Position numbers and translations under genes: made by a program. 64,000 nucleotides of DNA from Anodontia alba. Lineage: Eukaryota; Mollusca; Bivalvia; Lucinida; Lucinidae. The stretch lies in assembly GCA_964016985.1 (NCBI GenBank), contig OZ024831.1, positions 26,331,631-26,395,630 of the forward strand, read 5' to 3'. Positions within the stretch are counted from its first letter, which is position 1. The number at the start of each line of letters is the position of its first letter. The notes under the pieces were generated by a model. The model ran no database searches and had not been told where the DNA came from. It saw only the letters and a program-made list of their open reading frames with translations. Shown here piece after piece: positions 42,966 to 54,509 of the stretch.

Positions 42966-43332
42966 AACAAAACTAGATTTAGTCAGCAACAGCCTGTTAA
43001 CAATAGTTTATGTTTAGTCTGATGAGTGTCTACACTGTTTGCCATCATTTAACAGTTTTTAGATTCTTCAACCGGTAGTTCAACATTCTTGTTCAAGTTT
43101 TAGGACAAGTATGGCAGGGAATTAAGGTGTCTGAATATTAAATGTAAATACGGTATATTTTACCTGCTGCATGATCTGTCCGATATATTTGTACTAGGCC
43201 GTGTTCTATTCGATACTCGGCATTTAACTGATTGGCTGTTGAAGCGCAGTGGCGCATCAAGGATGAGTTCTTATGGGGTTCGATTTGATCAAACTACCGT
43301 ACTTACTGTATGTATTCGAAAAGACAGTCCTG

Positions 43333-43401
43333 AGCAAACAGTGTAGACCCAGATCAGACGCCGCAGAACGCGGCGTCTGATCAGGATCTACACTGCTCGC
43401 C
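43333..43401. repeat. Family I hairpin, copy 6, intact
   Basis: GAGCAAACAGTGTAGACCCA, GATCAGACGCCGCAGAACGC and GGCGTCTGATC, TCTACACTGCTCGC. A fragment of the same right end (GTCTACACTGTTTGCC) is at about 43028-43043. Confidence 0.85.
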
Positions 43402-43847
43402 ACTCATCCAGCAATTTTAAACACATACATAAGCAGTAAAATTGACTTGATGAAGAGAAGTATAAGGTAAAGGGTAAGAAATGTGATTATTTAGGGTAAA
43501 ATGGTGTCAAATTTATCCAAAAGTTCCTGTGAAAATGAAATTTTGAGTCAAAAGGGGGTTCGACTGAATCCCCGCTGAATCCGCCCCTGCTAGCAAAACA
43601 ACCACAACAATGGGAGACAGATTTTATAAGTCAGTAGACTTTCTTCTGAATCCCAATGTATAATTGTACTTAATGATTCATCTTTATTTGTATTGTACCA
43701 TATGTATGTTATACAAAGAAATAAATGCTTAAACTAAAACAACTACAACATATCCTTAAATCTTCAGCAAGCAAATTAATTCAGGCTCTTATATTTTGAA
43801 TAAACGTTTAAGTGGGAATTGATCCACTTGGTGGCCTGATTTTCTGT

Positions 43848-43850
<3 letters not shown>

Positions 43851-43891
<41 letters not shown>
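43851..43891. repeat. Poly(T) tract
   Basis: Run of about 41 T. Confidence 0.97.
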
Positions 43892-43893
<2 letters not shown>

Positions 43894-43954
43894 AACGTTG
43901 TGTCCCTTGCAAAAAAAAAATGCTGTTTGCTTTCTTGCACACTGTGCTGTTTCT

Positions 43955-44085
43955 TAAATTGGTTCTCCTTTAAAAGGGAAGACTTTGTTTCCAACGGGAA
44001 CAAACATTTTGGTTTTAAAGTAGACCCGTTTTCAAAAGGCATGTTAAACAATGCTGACAGAATTGCCACCCCTGAAAGTTAAGCG
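43955..44085. repeat. Family K foldback, copy 5
   Basis: GGTTCTCCTTTAAAAGGGAA, GACTTTGTTTCC, GGGAACAAACATTTTGG and AGTAGACCCGTTTTCAAAAG. Confidence 0.65.
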
Positions 44086-44224
44086 CTACTCCTTAAAACA
44101 TTAATATCATATACCGAAACAGAGACCACATAACTTTGGTTTTCATAATCATAAGGGCGCAATGGAAACCCTTCTATTCTTAACTTTGATAATGGATGAT
44201 ACACAGTGTTAAGGGACCCTAATG

Positions 44225-44410
44225 TGGTGAAAGGCGAAGGCCTTTATCAAACTGTACATCCGTAGAACATGACCAGGGTCTTCGCTCTCCGCTCACATAA
44301 CCATTAGATGTTGTAGAAAATATCAAAAAAGAGAGGAGGTCCTAAATCTACTGTATGAATGCGCAGACTGATCTGAGCATTTGCTGTTCGCTTATGATAA
44401 AATCGCCATT
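44225..44410. repeat. Family H2, diverged
   Basis: GGCGAAGGCC, ACCAGGGTCTTCGCTCTCCG, then CTGTATGAATGCGCAGACTG and ATCTGAGCATTTGCTGTTCG. Stems are largely decayed. Confidence 0.5.
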
Positions 44411-44529
44411 TTCTTACACTGCGCATCTGATGTGTTTCCATTAAATTGCACACAAGACATAATAGAATTATAAACAAAACTGTAAATCTGCCAATGTTGA
44501 CGGGTCCTTTTGTTGTTTGTGGTCCCCAG

Positions 44530-44648
44530 TTTTATTCGCATCAGCTTGTGCGGAAGGGCCAATTGTTTCGTACATTTCTGTTTCGCCCCCGACTGCCGTA
44601 TAATTGCGTATTGAACTTCATTTTTGACTTTAATTATGAAGATTTAAG
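44530..44648 (+). CDS. Weak candidate internal exon, unknown protein
   Basis: TTGTTGTTTGTGGTCCCCAG (ending 44529) is a good acceptor and AAG|GTCAGT (44649) a fair donor. The 119 bases between are open in phase 0 (FYSHQLVRKGQLFRTFLF, RPRLPYNCVLNFIFDFNYED). Short and unrecognised, so it may well be chance. Confidence 0.15.
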
Positions 44649-44861
44649 GTCAGTTCCGAACTTGAGAACGTTGAATTATATACAGCGATAATTATAGCAC
44701 AAGTACCGTGAAAATACCTGCGGTTAATTAATAGTTTTGACACGAAATGTCATATTAACAACATGTTACAAACGTTAGATATTTGAAATATTTGCTTTGG
44801 GTCATAAGAATATCTACACAATTTTTGTGCGAAAGGAATATCTCGATCAGTCTTTTCCAAC

Positions 44862-44942
44862 GGACACACAACGTTGAATCAACGTCGTTTCAACGTTTTA
44901 GACGAATCAACGTTCACTTAAAAATTGTGTACATGCGGGGTT
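44862..44942. repeat. Family O ACGTTG palindrome, copy 3
   Basis: CACACAACGTTGAATCAACG and TCGTTTCAACGTT repeat in both directions. The right terminal part has diverged. Confidence 0.6.
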
Positions 44943-45213
44943 TACATCTATACTGTTCGGTTTCGCAAACTGTTTAGGCATATACAGTAAATGAGCTTTG
45001 CGTCGTCCAAGATATAAGCAACAAAGGTCATGGACGTATTACAGGCGGGGATGGGGGAGTGGGGGATTGCTTTTAGTTTTTACATAATCTACATTTTTTT
45101 GTATCCGTGTATAGACAGTTATAGACTTTACACAAGAACATGCAAAAACTATGCGAAAGTTATTGCAAATTGCAATTGTGTCTTGCATTGCTGCCTCTTC
45201 TTTTTTTGGTGCC

Positions 45214-45380
45214 TCTGATATTTTTCAGATTTCTGCTCAAAACATAGCTTGTGGGTAATCGTTATGTTTTCGAGCAAAAATAAGAAAACATGTATACATG
45301 TATCCCTGTAAACCTCAGTTTTACTACATTAAAGGTGGGTTTAGAGTGGTTTAATATTATATAGGCATGTTTTCGTGATG
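45214..45380 (+). mobile_element. Family D MITE, copy 14, truncated, core deleted
   Basis: Starts at CTGATATTTTTCAGATTTCT, lacks the left TIR, and passes from GGGTAATCGTTA to TGTTTTCGAGCAAAAATAAG, so nearly the whole central palindrome is absent. The right end is GGCATGTTTTCGTGATG. Confidence 0.88.
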
Positions 45381-45425
45381 CGGACATTGAAGACCCAGAT
45401 CAGCCAATACATCAGCACAAAATAA

Positions 45426-45764
45426 TACAGTCGACTCTCGTTATCTCGAACTCGCTTATCTCGAATAACCGCTTATCTCGAAGTGATAATCTGGTCCCTG
45501 TTTTAACACAGAGGTCTACCAACAGTCAATAAAATATTGTGAAAAAGAGGAGAAATTGCTCCTTAGGAGCAATTTCTCCTCTTTTCCACAATATGTTCAA
45601 TATATCTCTAACTTAGGAGTCAAATTACGTATTCGTTCTGTTAAAGGTGGTTGTTCGATTAATTGTTTTTTCCTCAGTTCCGTAAATCTGATATGTCGAA
45701 CTACGGATATCTCGAAGTGTTTCATAGAGTCCCTTGGAGTTCGAGATAACGAGAGTCGACTGTA
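45426..45764 (-). mobile_element. Tigger/pogo-like MITE family C, copy 3
   Basis: Complete, TACAGTCGACTCTCGTTATC to ACGAGAGTCGACTGTA, with the perfect AGGAGAAATTGCTCC/GGAGCAATTTCTCCT core. Confidence 0.92.
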
Positions 45765-45769
45765 CATAA

Positions 45770-46230
45770 AACCAAGTGTTGTCCGCCTACAGAATCATTA
45801 AATATTATAGATCAGCTGTGTATGCACAGTTTTAGTGTTGCCTTGCTGACCGCATTTCCTTTGAGTATCCTTTTGTCCTGGCAAGTCAACTGTGAGGTTT
45901 CTTCCATGAATGGGTATATTCTAAAGGCTTACTTCTATAGAAAACCTGAAGGTTCGATCCCCACTAACAGCATTAGTGTTGTTTCCTTGAGCAAGAGACT
46001 TTATCCACATTGCTTAGTACTGGTTTCTACCCAGGAAAAAAGAGGGCCACATGGAAGATTAGTACTAGATTACTAAATGTGTTACCCTCTATAAATAAGG
46101 TCGATTATTATTAAAGTTACCCTCATCTGGGCCGCGTCGAGCGAAAACGTGTCTTCGAACACGTGCGGATTTCAAGGTGGATCTGGGACTTAACTGTCTG
46201 AAGACATGGCATGGCAAGGCGCGTCCCATC
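45770..46230. other. Unassigned stretch
   Basis: Contains an 84-codon open frame at 45822-46076 with a hydrophobic start but no other support. No repeat recognised. Confidence 0.4.
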
Positions 46231-46234
46231 TAAT

Positions 46235-46488
46235 AGGCGACGTAGATGAATGGTTAGAGCATTAGACTTCGGTGCTGAAGGTTGCGGGTTCGACGGCAGC
46301 TCAAATCATCGATGGACTATCTTTTCTCTAACACCCATCAGTGAATGGGTACCCTTCGGGGAAAGCTTAAAGGCAGCGAAAGAAGAGGATTTAGTCCCGC
46401 CTTAATGTTGCCCAAGACATAGTGGGCTATAATAATCATCGCCCATTCGGCCGCAAGGCTATGGGACAGCTTTACCTTTACCTTTAAC
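46235..46488 (+). mobile_element. tRNA-derived SINE, tRNA-Arg-like head, TTTACC tail
   Basis: GTAGATGAATGGTTAGAGC (A-box region), TTAGACTTCGG (anticodon-arm like) and GGTTGCGGGTTCGACGGC (B box near 46287-46296) resemble an arginine-type tRNA. The body includes GGCCGCAAGGCTATGGGAC and ends in CTTTACC repeats at 46470-46488. No clear target-site duplication was found, so the borders are approximate. Confidence 0.8.
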
Positions 46489-46586
46489 ACACGTATGCCT
46501 TAACTCTTTGGACAGGTCCATTTCCAATAGAAGGGGATTTGGTTAGTTTTTATTTTCTATAACTTATAGAGGTCCCTGTATTTAAT

Positions 46587-46693
46587 GCAAACAGTGTAGA
46601 CTCAGTGTAATGCAAACCCAGTGTAAATCATCAGTGTATGCTTAAATCAGACGCCAAATCAAGCGGCGTCTGATATGGGTCTGTACTGTTTGC
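46587..46693. repeat. Family I hairpin, copy 7, with left-end duplication
   Basis: GCAAACAGTGTAGACTCAGT is followed by a repeated partial left end (AATGCAAACCCAGTGTAA) and then TCAGACGCC/GGCGTCTGA and CTGTACTGTTTGC. Confidence 0.72.
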
Positions 46694-46863
46694 CCATGTC
46701 CCATTTATGGGACTCTAGGCATATATGGGGTAATAGTCTTCTGTTTGTTTGTATTATATTCTTATATTCGACATATGCATGGCCTGAGAATTTATGTCTC
46801 AATAAAATTCTGTTCTGTCCTAGTCTAAACTTATCAAAGGCTCATCGCTGCACCTTCCCCAGT

Positions 46864-47073
46864 TAGACTGGCTCCAGTCTCCAGTGACTGAATATTTTTC
46901 TCATAATCCTGTTTAATAATCCACTAAGATAAAACCCAAAAATATCATGACTATAAAGGCTGGTCACTAGTGACCAGCCTTTATAGTCATGATATTACTT
47001 TGGTTTTATTTTAGTGGATTATTAGACAGATTATAAGAAAAATTATTTGTCACTAGAGACTGCAGCCAGTCTA
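46864..47073. mobile_element. Palindromic MITE (family F), copy 4
   Basis: TAGACTGGCTCCAGTCTCCA to GAGACTGCAGCCAGTCTA, centre AAAGGCTGGTCACTAGTGAC with its exact complement. Confidence 0.92.
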
Positions 47074-47117
47074 CTTCCCCAGTGTTTAAACCGCCATATG
47101 TTAAACCTTCCCCACTC

Positions 47118-47295
47118 TCTGGACAAATTCAGCAGATGGCAAATTGAAAAGATTTTTTTCTTAATTTCACAGAAAATACACTTTGACATTTTATGCATAT
47201 TGTCTCAGATGTCAAAGTCTATTTTCTGGGAAAAATAAGAAAACTATTTCAGAATGTTGTCTGATGAAATTTATACCCAGATTGCTATGCGTTCA
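47118..47295. repeat. Family J element, copy 4
   Basis: TTCAGCAGATGGCAAATTGA, GAAAATACACTTTGACATTT, ATTGTCTCAGA, then GTCAAAGTCTATTTTCTGGG and TTGTCTGATGAAATTTATAC. Confidence 0.7.
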
Positions 47296-47494
47296 GAAAT
47301 GTCTTCAGTTTTATAAGCCATACGTAGACATCAGACTGGTGGATCATTCAAGATCAACATGAGACGTTCGACACGAACTTATCAGAAGAGCATGTACCGT
47401 GTAGTCTAAAGGCTATTTTAGATATGATACGTCCTGTTTTAGATATTGCCATGGTTTTAATGGATAAACTTTCAGGTAACACTATTAAAAAATG

Positions 47495-47645
47495 TTTCCC
47501 CCTCCTGAAAATGAATCTCTTTTAAAAGGAAATAATTTCCCCCACTCCTTCCACCACGGCCCACTGGGACAAAAGTAATTCCTTCCTGTTAGAAGTGTTC
47601 CCTTTGAGAAGGGAAGCCACAAGAATTGTCTCCCTTGAAAAGTGC
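47495..47645. repeat. Family K foldback, copy 6 (diverged)
   Basis: CCTCCTGAAAATGAATCTCT, AAAAGGAAATAATTT, GGGACAAAAGTAATTCCTTC and AGAATTGTCTCCCTTGAAAA. Confidence 0.6.
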
Positions 47646-47670
47646 CAGTGAACCCCACTTCGTAACTGCA

Positions 47671-47674
47671 AAAT

Positions 47675-47713
<39 letters not shown>

Positions 47714-47734
47714 TTCGTCTTCTTCTTCTAGTAA

Positions 47735-47773
<39 letters not shown>

Positions 47774-47802
47774 TTTTATTATTATTATTATTATTATTAT
47801 TA
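47671..47802. repeat. (ATTT)n and (AAT)n/(ATT)n microsatellites
   Basis: About ten ATTT units to 47713, then about 13 AAT/ATA units passing into about 9 ATT units by 47802. The last two are inverted relative to each other. Confidence 0.95.
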
Positions 47803-48344
47803 ATTGATTAATTAAGTATTCGTCACTATTTTTACCATTATTATTATTATCATCAGTAGTATTACTATTATCATTATTGCTTTCAAATAACACATTGTGT
47901 AACCTTTTTACTCTTTGCACTGTGGTTCATGAACTATTAATCAGGTCATTTTTCCAGTCGGTCTCCCAACAAAGACACATTATCTTCACCAATGGAACAA
48001 CATTTGATAGATCTGCCTCAAAGGACACAACAAAATATATACACTAGAGTCCAGATGTGTCTTTTCACCCAAGGGCAAAATTATGGTATTTTGAAAATCG
48101 GCGGACGCTAGAAAACACATTATCATTAACCAAAACATCTGCGTCTGATAGGTCACTTGTGAATATCGCTTCTGTGGCCTTTCTTTTGGGAGTTGTAAAT
48201 AGAATAATAGGCGTGCATATAAAAGGAGGATTATTGTTTTAAAGAAAATATCAACGGAAAGACTGACCTTGACCTGTTCATATGAACCACCTTGAACCGT
48301 TTATAAAACTACCTTGCGTGGAAGCAAAACAATTCATCGCAACC

Positions 48345-48465
48345 CTGGGGCATATGCGGGCAACGCAGGCCCTGCTCAGCCTGCGCAATTGCGCAGGCTG
48401 ATCAGGGCCTGCGTTGTCCGCAACTTGCATAAGGACCATTTTCCTGCGTTGTGCGTCATATGTCT
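48345..48465. repeat. Family H2, half element with perfect stem
   Basis: GCAGGCCCTGCTCAGCCTGC and GCAATTGC lead into GCAGGCTGATCAGGGCCTGC. Then ACTTGCATAAGGACCATTTT and the typical GCGTCATATG end. Confidence 0.82.
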
Positions 48466-48610
48466 AATATCTAGACGGCTAAGCATGTTGTCTACGTGTA
48501 CACATGTTTGTAGTCTACATGACCATAGATGGAAGTCTGTCAAGTTTAATATCATTGTTACATTTTAGGGGAGACAAATCCGTCTAATATTGTTTTGCCG
48601 ACTTTCTAGA

Positions 48611-48938
48611 TGTAGTAAAACCTCAATGGCTCGAACATCTTTCGGACCATGGAAACTTATTCCAGACATGGGCCAAGAGCCACTGAGGGTAAATCATGGC
48701 GCCAGGTCAGGAAGCAAATGATGATAATTTAGGGAAGTCGTTTTGGTTTTCTATATAATAATTGTCTGTTGAGAGTACTTATTAGACACACAACATAAAA
48801 TTTCATGATATAATAAGAAAATATCCCTAAATGTTTGTTTTCATGAGCTATCGGAAGAATTTCGCAGAGACTAACACGAGTTGGAATTAGCCATAGTACA
48901 CAAGCCATCGGTGTTCGAGCTGCAGAGGTTCGAATGTA
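48611..48938 (-). mobile_element. Tigger/pogo-like MITE family B, copy 2 (diverged)
   Basis: GTAGTAAAACCTCAATGGCT at the left, GAGGTTCGAATGTA at the right. It runs opposite to copies 3 and 4 (AGCCACTGAGGGTAAATCAT, AGGTCAGGAAGCAAATGATG). The core hairpin is mostly lost. Confidence 0.75.
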
Positions 48939-49197
48939 GGGTATTACTCTATAAGGAAAGTAGTTGCTTCACCTTACCTTACAGAGTTGATCCCTTTTCA
49001 GAAGAGGATTGGTCTGCAGTAAAGCAAACAGAAAGTCGCAAAAGTTCTTTCCCTCGGCGCAAATGTCATGTGTATCCGATCCCCTAAGAATCTCTGAAAA
49101 ATGTTATTTAACTTGACAGACTTCCATCTATGGTCATGTAGGCGAAAAACATGTGTACAAGTAGACCACTCGTTCAGCCGTCTAGATGCGCAACGCA

Positions 49198-49300
49198 AGG
49201 AAAGGGCCCTTATGCAATTTGCGGACAGCGCCGGCCCTGATCATTGCGCAGGCTGACCAGGGCCTTCGTTGCCCATTTAAAGAATCAATGGACATTGTAG
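49198..49300. repeat. Family H2, left half, split by family B
   Basis: GGAAAGGGCCCTTATGCAAT, CCGGCCCTGATCATTGCGCA, GGCTGACCAGGGCCTTCGTT and AATCAATGGACATTGTAG. It then breaks at the TA where the family B element starts and resumes at 49666. Confidence 0.82.
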
Positions 49301-49665
49301 TACAGTAAAACCTCAATAGCTCGAACACCGATGGCTCCTTTACCATGGATCATTCGAACTCGTTTTTGAGTCACTATGAAATTCTTCCGATAGGTCCAGA
49401 AAACAAATATTTAGGTAAATATTCTGATTTTATCATGAAATTGTATGTTGTGTGCACTCATTAGAATCGCCTCATCGAGGCGATTCTAATGCGTACACAC
49501 AACAAACAATTATTGTATAAAAGATAAAAAAAAAAAAATCCCTAATTTATCACCATTTGCTTCCTGACCTTGCGCCATAATTAACCCTCAGTGGCTCAAA
49601 CTACCCATATCTCGAACAAATTTCCATGGACCCAATGATGTTCGAGCCATTGAATTTCGACTGTA
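49301..49665 (+). mobile_element. Tigger/pogo-like MITE family B, copy 3, complete
   Basis: TACAGTAAAACCTCAATAGC to AATTTCGACTGTA, TA at both ends. Core stem TTAGAATCGCCTCA/TCGAGGCGATTCTAA with flanking GTGTGCACTCA/TGCGTACACAC. Inserted in a family H2 repeat. Confidence 0.9.
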
Positions 49666-49775
49666 TATGGCGACGAACAGAGAACGTCCAGATCAGAGTA
49701 CATGAAAGTGCATGCTCATCTGGACATTCACTGTTCGCATATGCCATTAGGGCCTTTTACATCATATGTTTTTTT
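49666..49775. repeat. Family H2, right half
   Basis: TATGGCGACGAACAGAGAAC, GTCCAGATCAGAGTACATGA, CTGTTCGCATATGCC and AGGGCCTTTTACATCATATG complete the H2 element begun at 49198. Confidence 0.8.
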
Positions 49776-49954
49776 GTCAGTTGATGCTGATGACGTCAAA
49801 TGTACATCTTTGAAATAATAAGATAGTTTGGATGAATCATGGCTCCTGTAGGCAAGCATACAAACTTGAACTTTCTTTGTAAACCTTTTAAGGGGACAAA
49901 ATACATTTGGTATAGTTTCAGCCATTGTTTTTCAAAAGAGATACATTTTTTGTG

Positions 49955-50045
49955 ACTTCTGAAAAGGGACCACTCTAGAAGAAATTAAGTCCTTTCTTTT
50001 AGAGTAGGCCCCTTGAAAAGGGGGACAAAACATTTCAAATGGTTG
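49955..50045. repeat. Family K foldback, copy 7
   Basis: TTCTGAAAAGGGACCACTCT and AGAAGAAATTAAGTCC with CTTTCTTTTAGAGTAGGCCC and CTTGAAAAGG. Confidence 0.6.
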
Positions 50046-50081
50046 ACTTCGTCATGAAAGTGTATCCATTCCATGAAATCG

Positions 50082-50815
<734 letters not shown>

Positions 50816-50818
50816 TAA

Positions 50819-50886
50819 GCAAATAGTGTAGACCCCAAATCAAACTGCTCCAAGGAGCAGTTTGATCAGGGTCTGCACTATTTGCC
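50819..50886. repeat. Family I hairpin, copy 8, CTGCTCC core
   Basis: GCAAATAGTGTAGACCC, ATCAAACTGCTCC, a 2-base loop, GGAGCAGTTTGAT, then GGGTCTGCACTATTTGC. The outer family I arms are kept while the core differs from the usual GACGCCGCA. Confidence 0.85.
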
Positions 50887-50889
50887 AAT

Positions 50890-51435
50890 CCACCAGTACT
50901 GCGACGCACTATCCGGAAGTCAAATGGGCTTGTTAATGCTGAAATTTAGGAAGAATGGTAAGGCAATAAGGTGTCTGAAAATTTTGGGTAAATGCGGTAT
51001 AAAAGAATTGAGAGCTTCTAAATGTGTCAAGAGTTATGTTAAAGGTGACGCATGTCAAAAGCGAGTAGTTCGTGTTTCAGTCCCATTCAGCGTACAATTG
51101 CGACAATAAAATTGTGTATAGCTAAATTTGTGACATTTGGTCACGAGAATCAATTTGGTTTGACATTACTGACATATCCTGAAAGTGGATAAATTTTCAA
51201 GGTATAGTTAATATAAGAATTGTTACAATTTTCTTTTGGAAAACATCCAAGATGTCAAGCGTTTCCGTTGCAGGACCTCTGCTCTAAAGGTCATTATTTG
51301 GCCAGTATCCTTAACTAACACTTACTTGGCATGAAACGTAACACTAACGACTAAATATTATTTTCATGAGTATAGTACTTCGGGAGAAACTGGAATATAC
51401 AGGTTGTCTCTGAATAAATGCGTCCTCTTTTCTGT
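50890..51435. other. Unassigned stretch
   Basis: A 75-codon open frame at 50882-51109 starts inside the family I hairpin and lacks any other support. Confidence 0.4.
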
Positions 51436-51438
51436 AAG

Positions 51439-51799
51439 TACAGTAAACCACAATGACTCGAACACGAACTGCTCGTTTACCATGGCTAATTCGAACTTGT
51501 TCTTGAGTACCAAGGAAATGATAGCCCAAGAAAGTAATTATTTATAAAACATTTTTTGAACTTTTCGTATTTTATCAAGAAATGTATGTTGTGTGTTTTC
51601 ATTAGAATCGCATCACCGAGACAATTTCAGCGAGTACACTCAATATACCATTTTATAGAAGATTGAAAAGACAGTCCTAAATTATGCCCATTTACCTCCT
51701 GACCTGGCGCTATGATTAACCCTCAGTGGCTCGAACTACCTATGTCTCGAACAAATTTATATGGGCCATAGATGTTCGAATTATTGAGGTTCGACTGTA
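51439..51799 (+). mobile_element. Tigger/pogo-like MITE family B, copy 4
   Basis: TACAGTAAACCACAATGACT to TGAGGTTCGACTGTA. Core decayed on the right arm (TTAGAATCGCATCA against AGACAATTTCAGC). Confidence 0.85.
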
Positions 51800-51888
51800 T
51801 CTTACAATTATTAAAATTTCATACGTTCGTGTAATTAATATGACAAGAAGCAAAGCTCAGTTTGAAACCCTAGAGACTGGCACCTAAT

Positions 51889-52204
51889 TACAGTCGACTC
51901 TCGTTATCTCGAAGTCCAAGGGACTGTCTTAAATACTTCGAGATATCCGTAGCTCGACATATCAGATTTGCAGAATTGAGGAAAAAATAAATCGAACAAC
52001 GACAATTTACATATGAATATTTAATTTGACGCCTGAACTTAGAGATATATAAAAATATTGTAAAAAAGAGGAGATTCTCCTTTTTTCCACAATATTTTGT
52101 AAACTGCAGTTAGATTTCCGTGTTAAAACAAGGGCCATATTTTTTACTTCCAGATAAGCGGTTATTCAAGATAAGCGAGGTCGAGATAACGAGAGTCGAC
52201 TGTA
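51889..52204 (+). mobile_element. Tigger/pogo-like MITE family C, copy 4, core shortened
   Basis: TACAGTCGACTCTCGTTATC to ACGAGAGTCGACTGTA. The core reads AAAAAAGAGGAGATTCTCCT, so the AATTGCTCC part of both arms is gone and the stem is shorter. Confidence 0.9.
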
Positions 52205-52299
52205 CAAAAAACAAACAAACAAACAAACAAAAAAAAACAAAAAAAAACAGGAAAGCCAAAGAAAGACACAGAATGTTTTATAATTGTTGGAACAGCCAA

Positions 52300-53080
52300 T
52301 CAGCTTGATTGACATATAGACAGCAGGACACGTTTCGCGTTTCGTATACATGTATGTTCCATATGTATCCAAAGGACAATACTGAGAACGTTTAAGAACA
52401 GTAAATAGAAACTTTTTCATTATTAGCTGGCATATCAGAATCTGAAGTATTCATGATTATGCAAATGCTAGTACTGCGACATCTGTGATGCAACCATGTA
52501 TTGTACCAACACACCATGCTAGTTTGTGATGTGATAGTCGACCTGTACTTAACCATGTGTCGGACTAGTCGAAGGTATCTTGCAGCCTTGGGATTGCAGA
52601 CTTCTGGCATATCCTCCCTTTATGTGACTTCTGATTCATGTGTTTGGACAACCGTTGAATAACCTGTAACTAGCAGTTACATAACGTCAACATATTTATG
52701 TAAAATGTGTAGCCTCAAGCCTTCACTCTAGATACAATGCTTTTAATTCCCGAAAACAAGAATTAGAATAATATCTACTATCAAATAAGAAATTATATTC
52801 CAACAGGTAGCAATTTACTAATGTTAAGAAGAATTATTCAGTTGTAATGCTCCGTCTATCTCCGCGCTATTTTTTTGTAGTTCGGCTTCTGGTTATAGCT
52901 ATACCTGTCACAAAATATGCTATATATAAAGCACAGCAAAATTGCTCTCAGAAAATTTGGTATTTTGCTGTTACTGCGCTACTGACATGGATAGTGGACC
53001 AAAACGATTTGCAATCAAGATGGCCTAAATTTTAGTTTGCATAGCAACACAACAGTTATGTGGTTGCAATAAACCCGTAG
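52300..53080. other. Unassigned stretch
   Basis: No supported gene. A T run of about 37 follows at 53081-53117. Confidence 0.4.
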
Positions 53081-53082
53081 TT

Positions 53083-53122
<40 letters not shown>

Positions 53123-53579
53123 AATGTAAATTAATTGCAATTATGGAAAAATACGCATTCGGAGAACTGAGAACGAGATTCGTCCATAAACAGAAAAAAA
53201 TATGCATTATCACCCCCGAAATATCTTGTTTCACTGATTATTTTTATGCCATTCTCAACGCTATTTCGGATATATTAAGCCGATGAAGGAGGGTGAGATA
53301 CTTAGTGATGAAGCATGACATAAAATCTCGCGACATTGCGAGAACCTACACCTATCAGTGTCGTGCTCACAATACCAGAAAAGTAAGGTCAAAGCGTTAC
53401 ACATCCCTATACACTGCCGACACAACCGACATGTACCTGCACCAAGCAGGGTCAGTTAACCCACTATCTGGGACTTGCTTCATTTCACATAGTTTTTGAA
53501 TGCACCGATAATGGAATCTTAAGTAATGATAACCGGGAATGAATGCATTTTCCTAAAAAAACAACAACAGTGATATGAA

Positions 53580-53735
53580 AAAATTTAACCCCCTTCTCAT
53601 TATGGCTACTCATAAAAATCAATGTACCACCTCTGGGAACATATCCCTTCCTTTAAAGGTAGCCTCTATTTTGTGCAAATACTAGGAAAGCAAATCACTA
53701 TCCGTAATTGTCTCCCTTTACACAAAATGGCGGCA
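53580..53735. repeat. Family K foldback, copy 8 (diverged)
   Basis: CCCTTCTCATTATGGCTACT, TATCCCTTCCTTTAAAGGTA, GTAATTGTCTCCCTTTACAC and AAAATGGCGG. Confidence 0.55.
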
Positions 53736-53813
53736 CAATTCCCCTTTTCGTGTCCTCCTGTTATCAAAGAATATGATTGATCATAACTTAAAATATTTGA
53801 ACCTCAACGTGAG

Positions 53814-54025
53814 AAAATGTACCTTCGGACAAGTGCGCACAACAAAGACTCAACCCAGCCTGCGTATTCGCGCAATCTGATCAGACTTTCATTGTTCGGG
53901 TGAAGAAATTTTGCATCCTCAGAAATTCAAAATGCGCCCAGCGAAGATTCAGGTCAGACTGCGCAAATCTGAATCTTCGCTGGACGCACATGCAGAGGCC
54001 TTTTTTTCGGACGTTGTGGCTCAGT
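53814..54025. repeat. Family H1 repeat
   Basis: ACGTGAGAAAATGTACCTTC, CCTGCGTATTCGCGCAATCT, GCGCCCAGCGAAGATTCAGG, TGAATCTTCGCTGGACGCAC. Both stems are diverged. Confidence 0.72.
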
Positions 54026-54261
54026 TGCCTTTCTTAAATTGAATGGCAAATGTCTTTCGGTAATCTTGTAACTGGTAAAAAGTTTGCCTGAACCCATATT
54101 AAAATTAATTGTAGCCGACACGATATCGTATATTGTTACCCTATCTGATCAAAAATCATGTTTGAGGAGCTATTAGAGACGGACGGACAAAAGAGCCATT
54201 TAAGTTGTTCAAAGATTATGACATACACGGACACTAATAGCGACACACTAATCTGTTCTAT

Positions 54262-54500
54262 ATGGCCCGCAGTGTGAGAAAGTGGACCTTTTGCCATATG
54301 CGAACAGGGAAGACCCAGATCAAACTGAGCATGCACAGTCTGATCAGGGCCACTGTTCGTTAAAAAATTGTACAATATCCAATGATTCTGTATAGCAGAA
54401 GAGAAAGGCATGGTAAGTCTTAGCGCATGCGCAGGCTGTTTTGATCCTTTGCTGTTTGCAAATAATATAAGGGACGTGTTCTTATGTTGAGCAAAATAGT
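54262..54500. repeat. Family H2 repeat (diverged)
   Basis: GTGAGAAAGTGGACCTTTTG, CAAACTGAGCATGCACAGTC, TCCAATGATTCTGTA and CATGCGCAGGCTGTTTTGAT. Confidence 0.65.
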
Positions 54501-54509
54501 TCTTCCGCT

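Noticed and set aside
46237..46305. Possible tRNA-Arg gene
   Set aside because: The acceptor end does not close as a tRNA, and the sequence continues into a SINE body and TTTACC tail.
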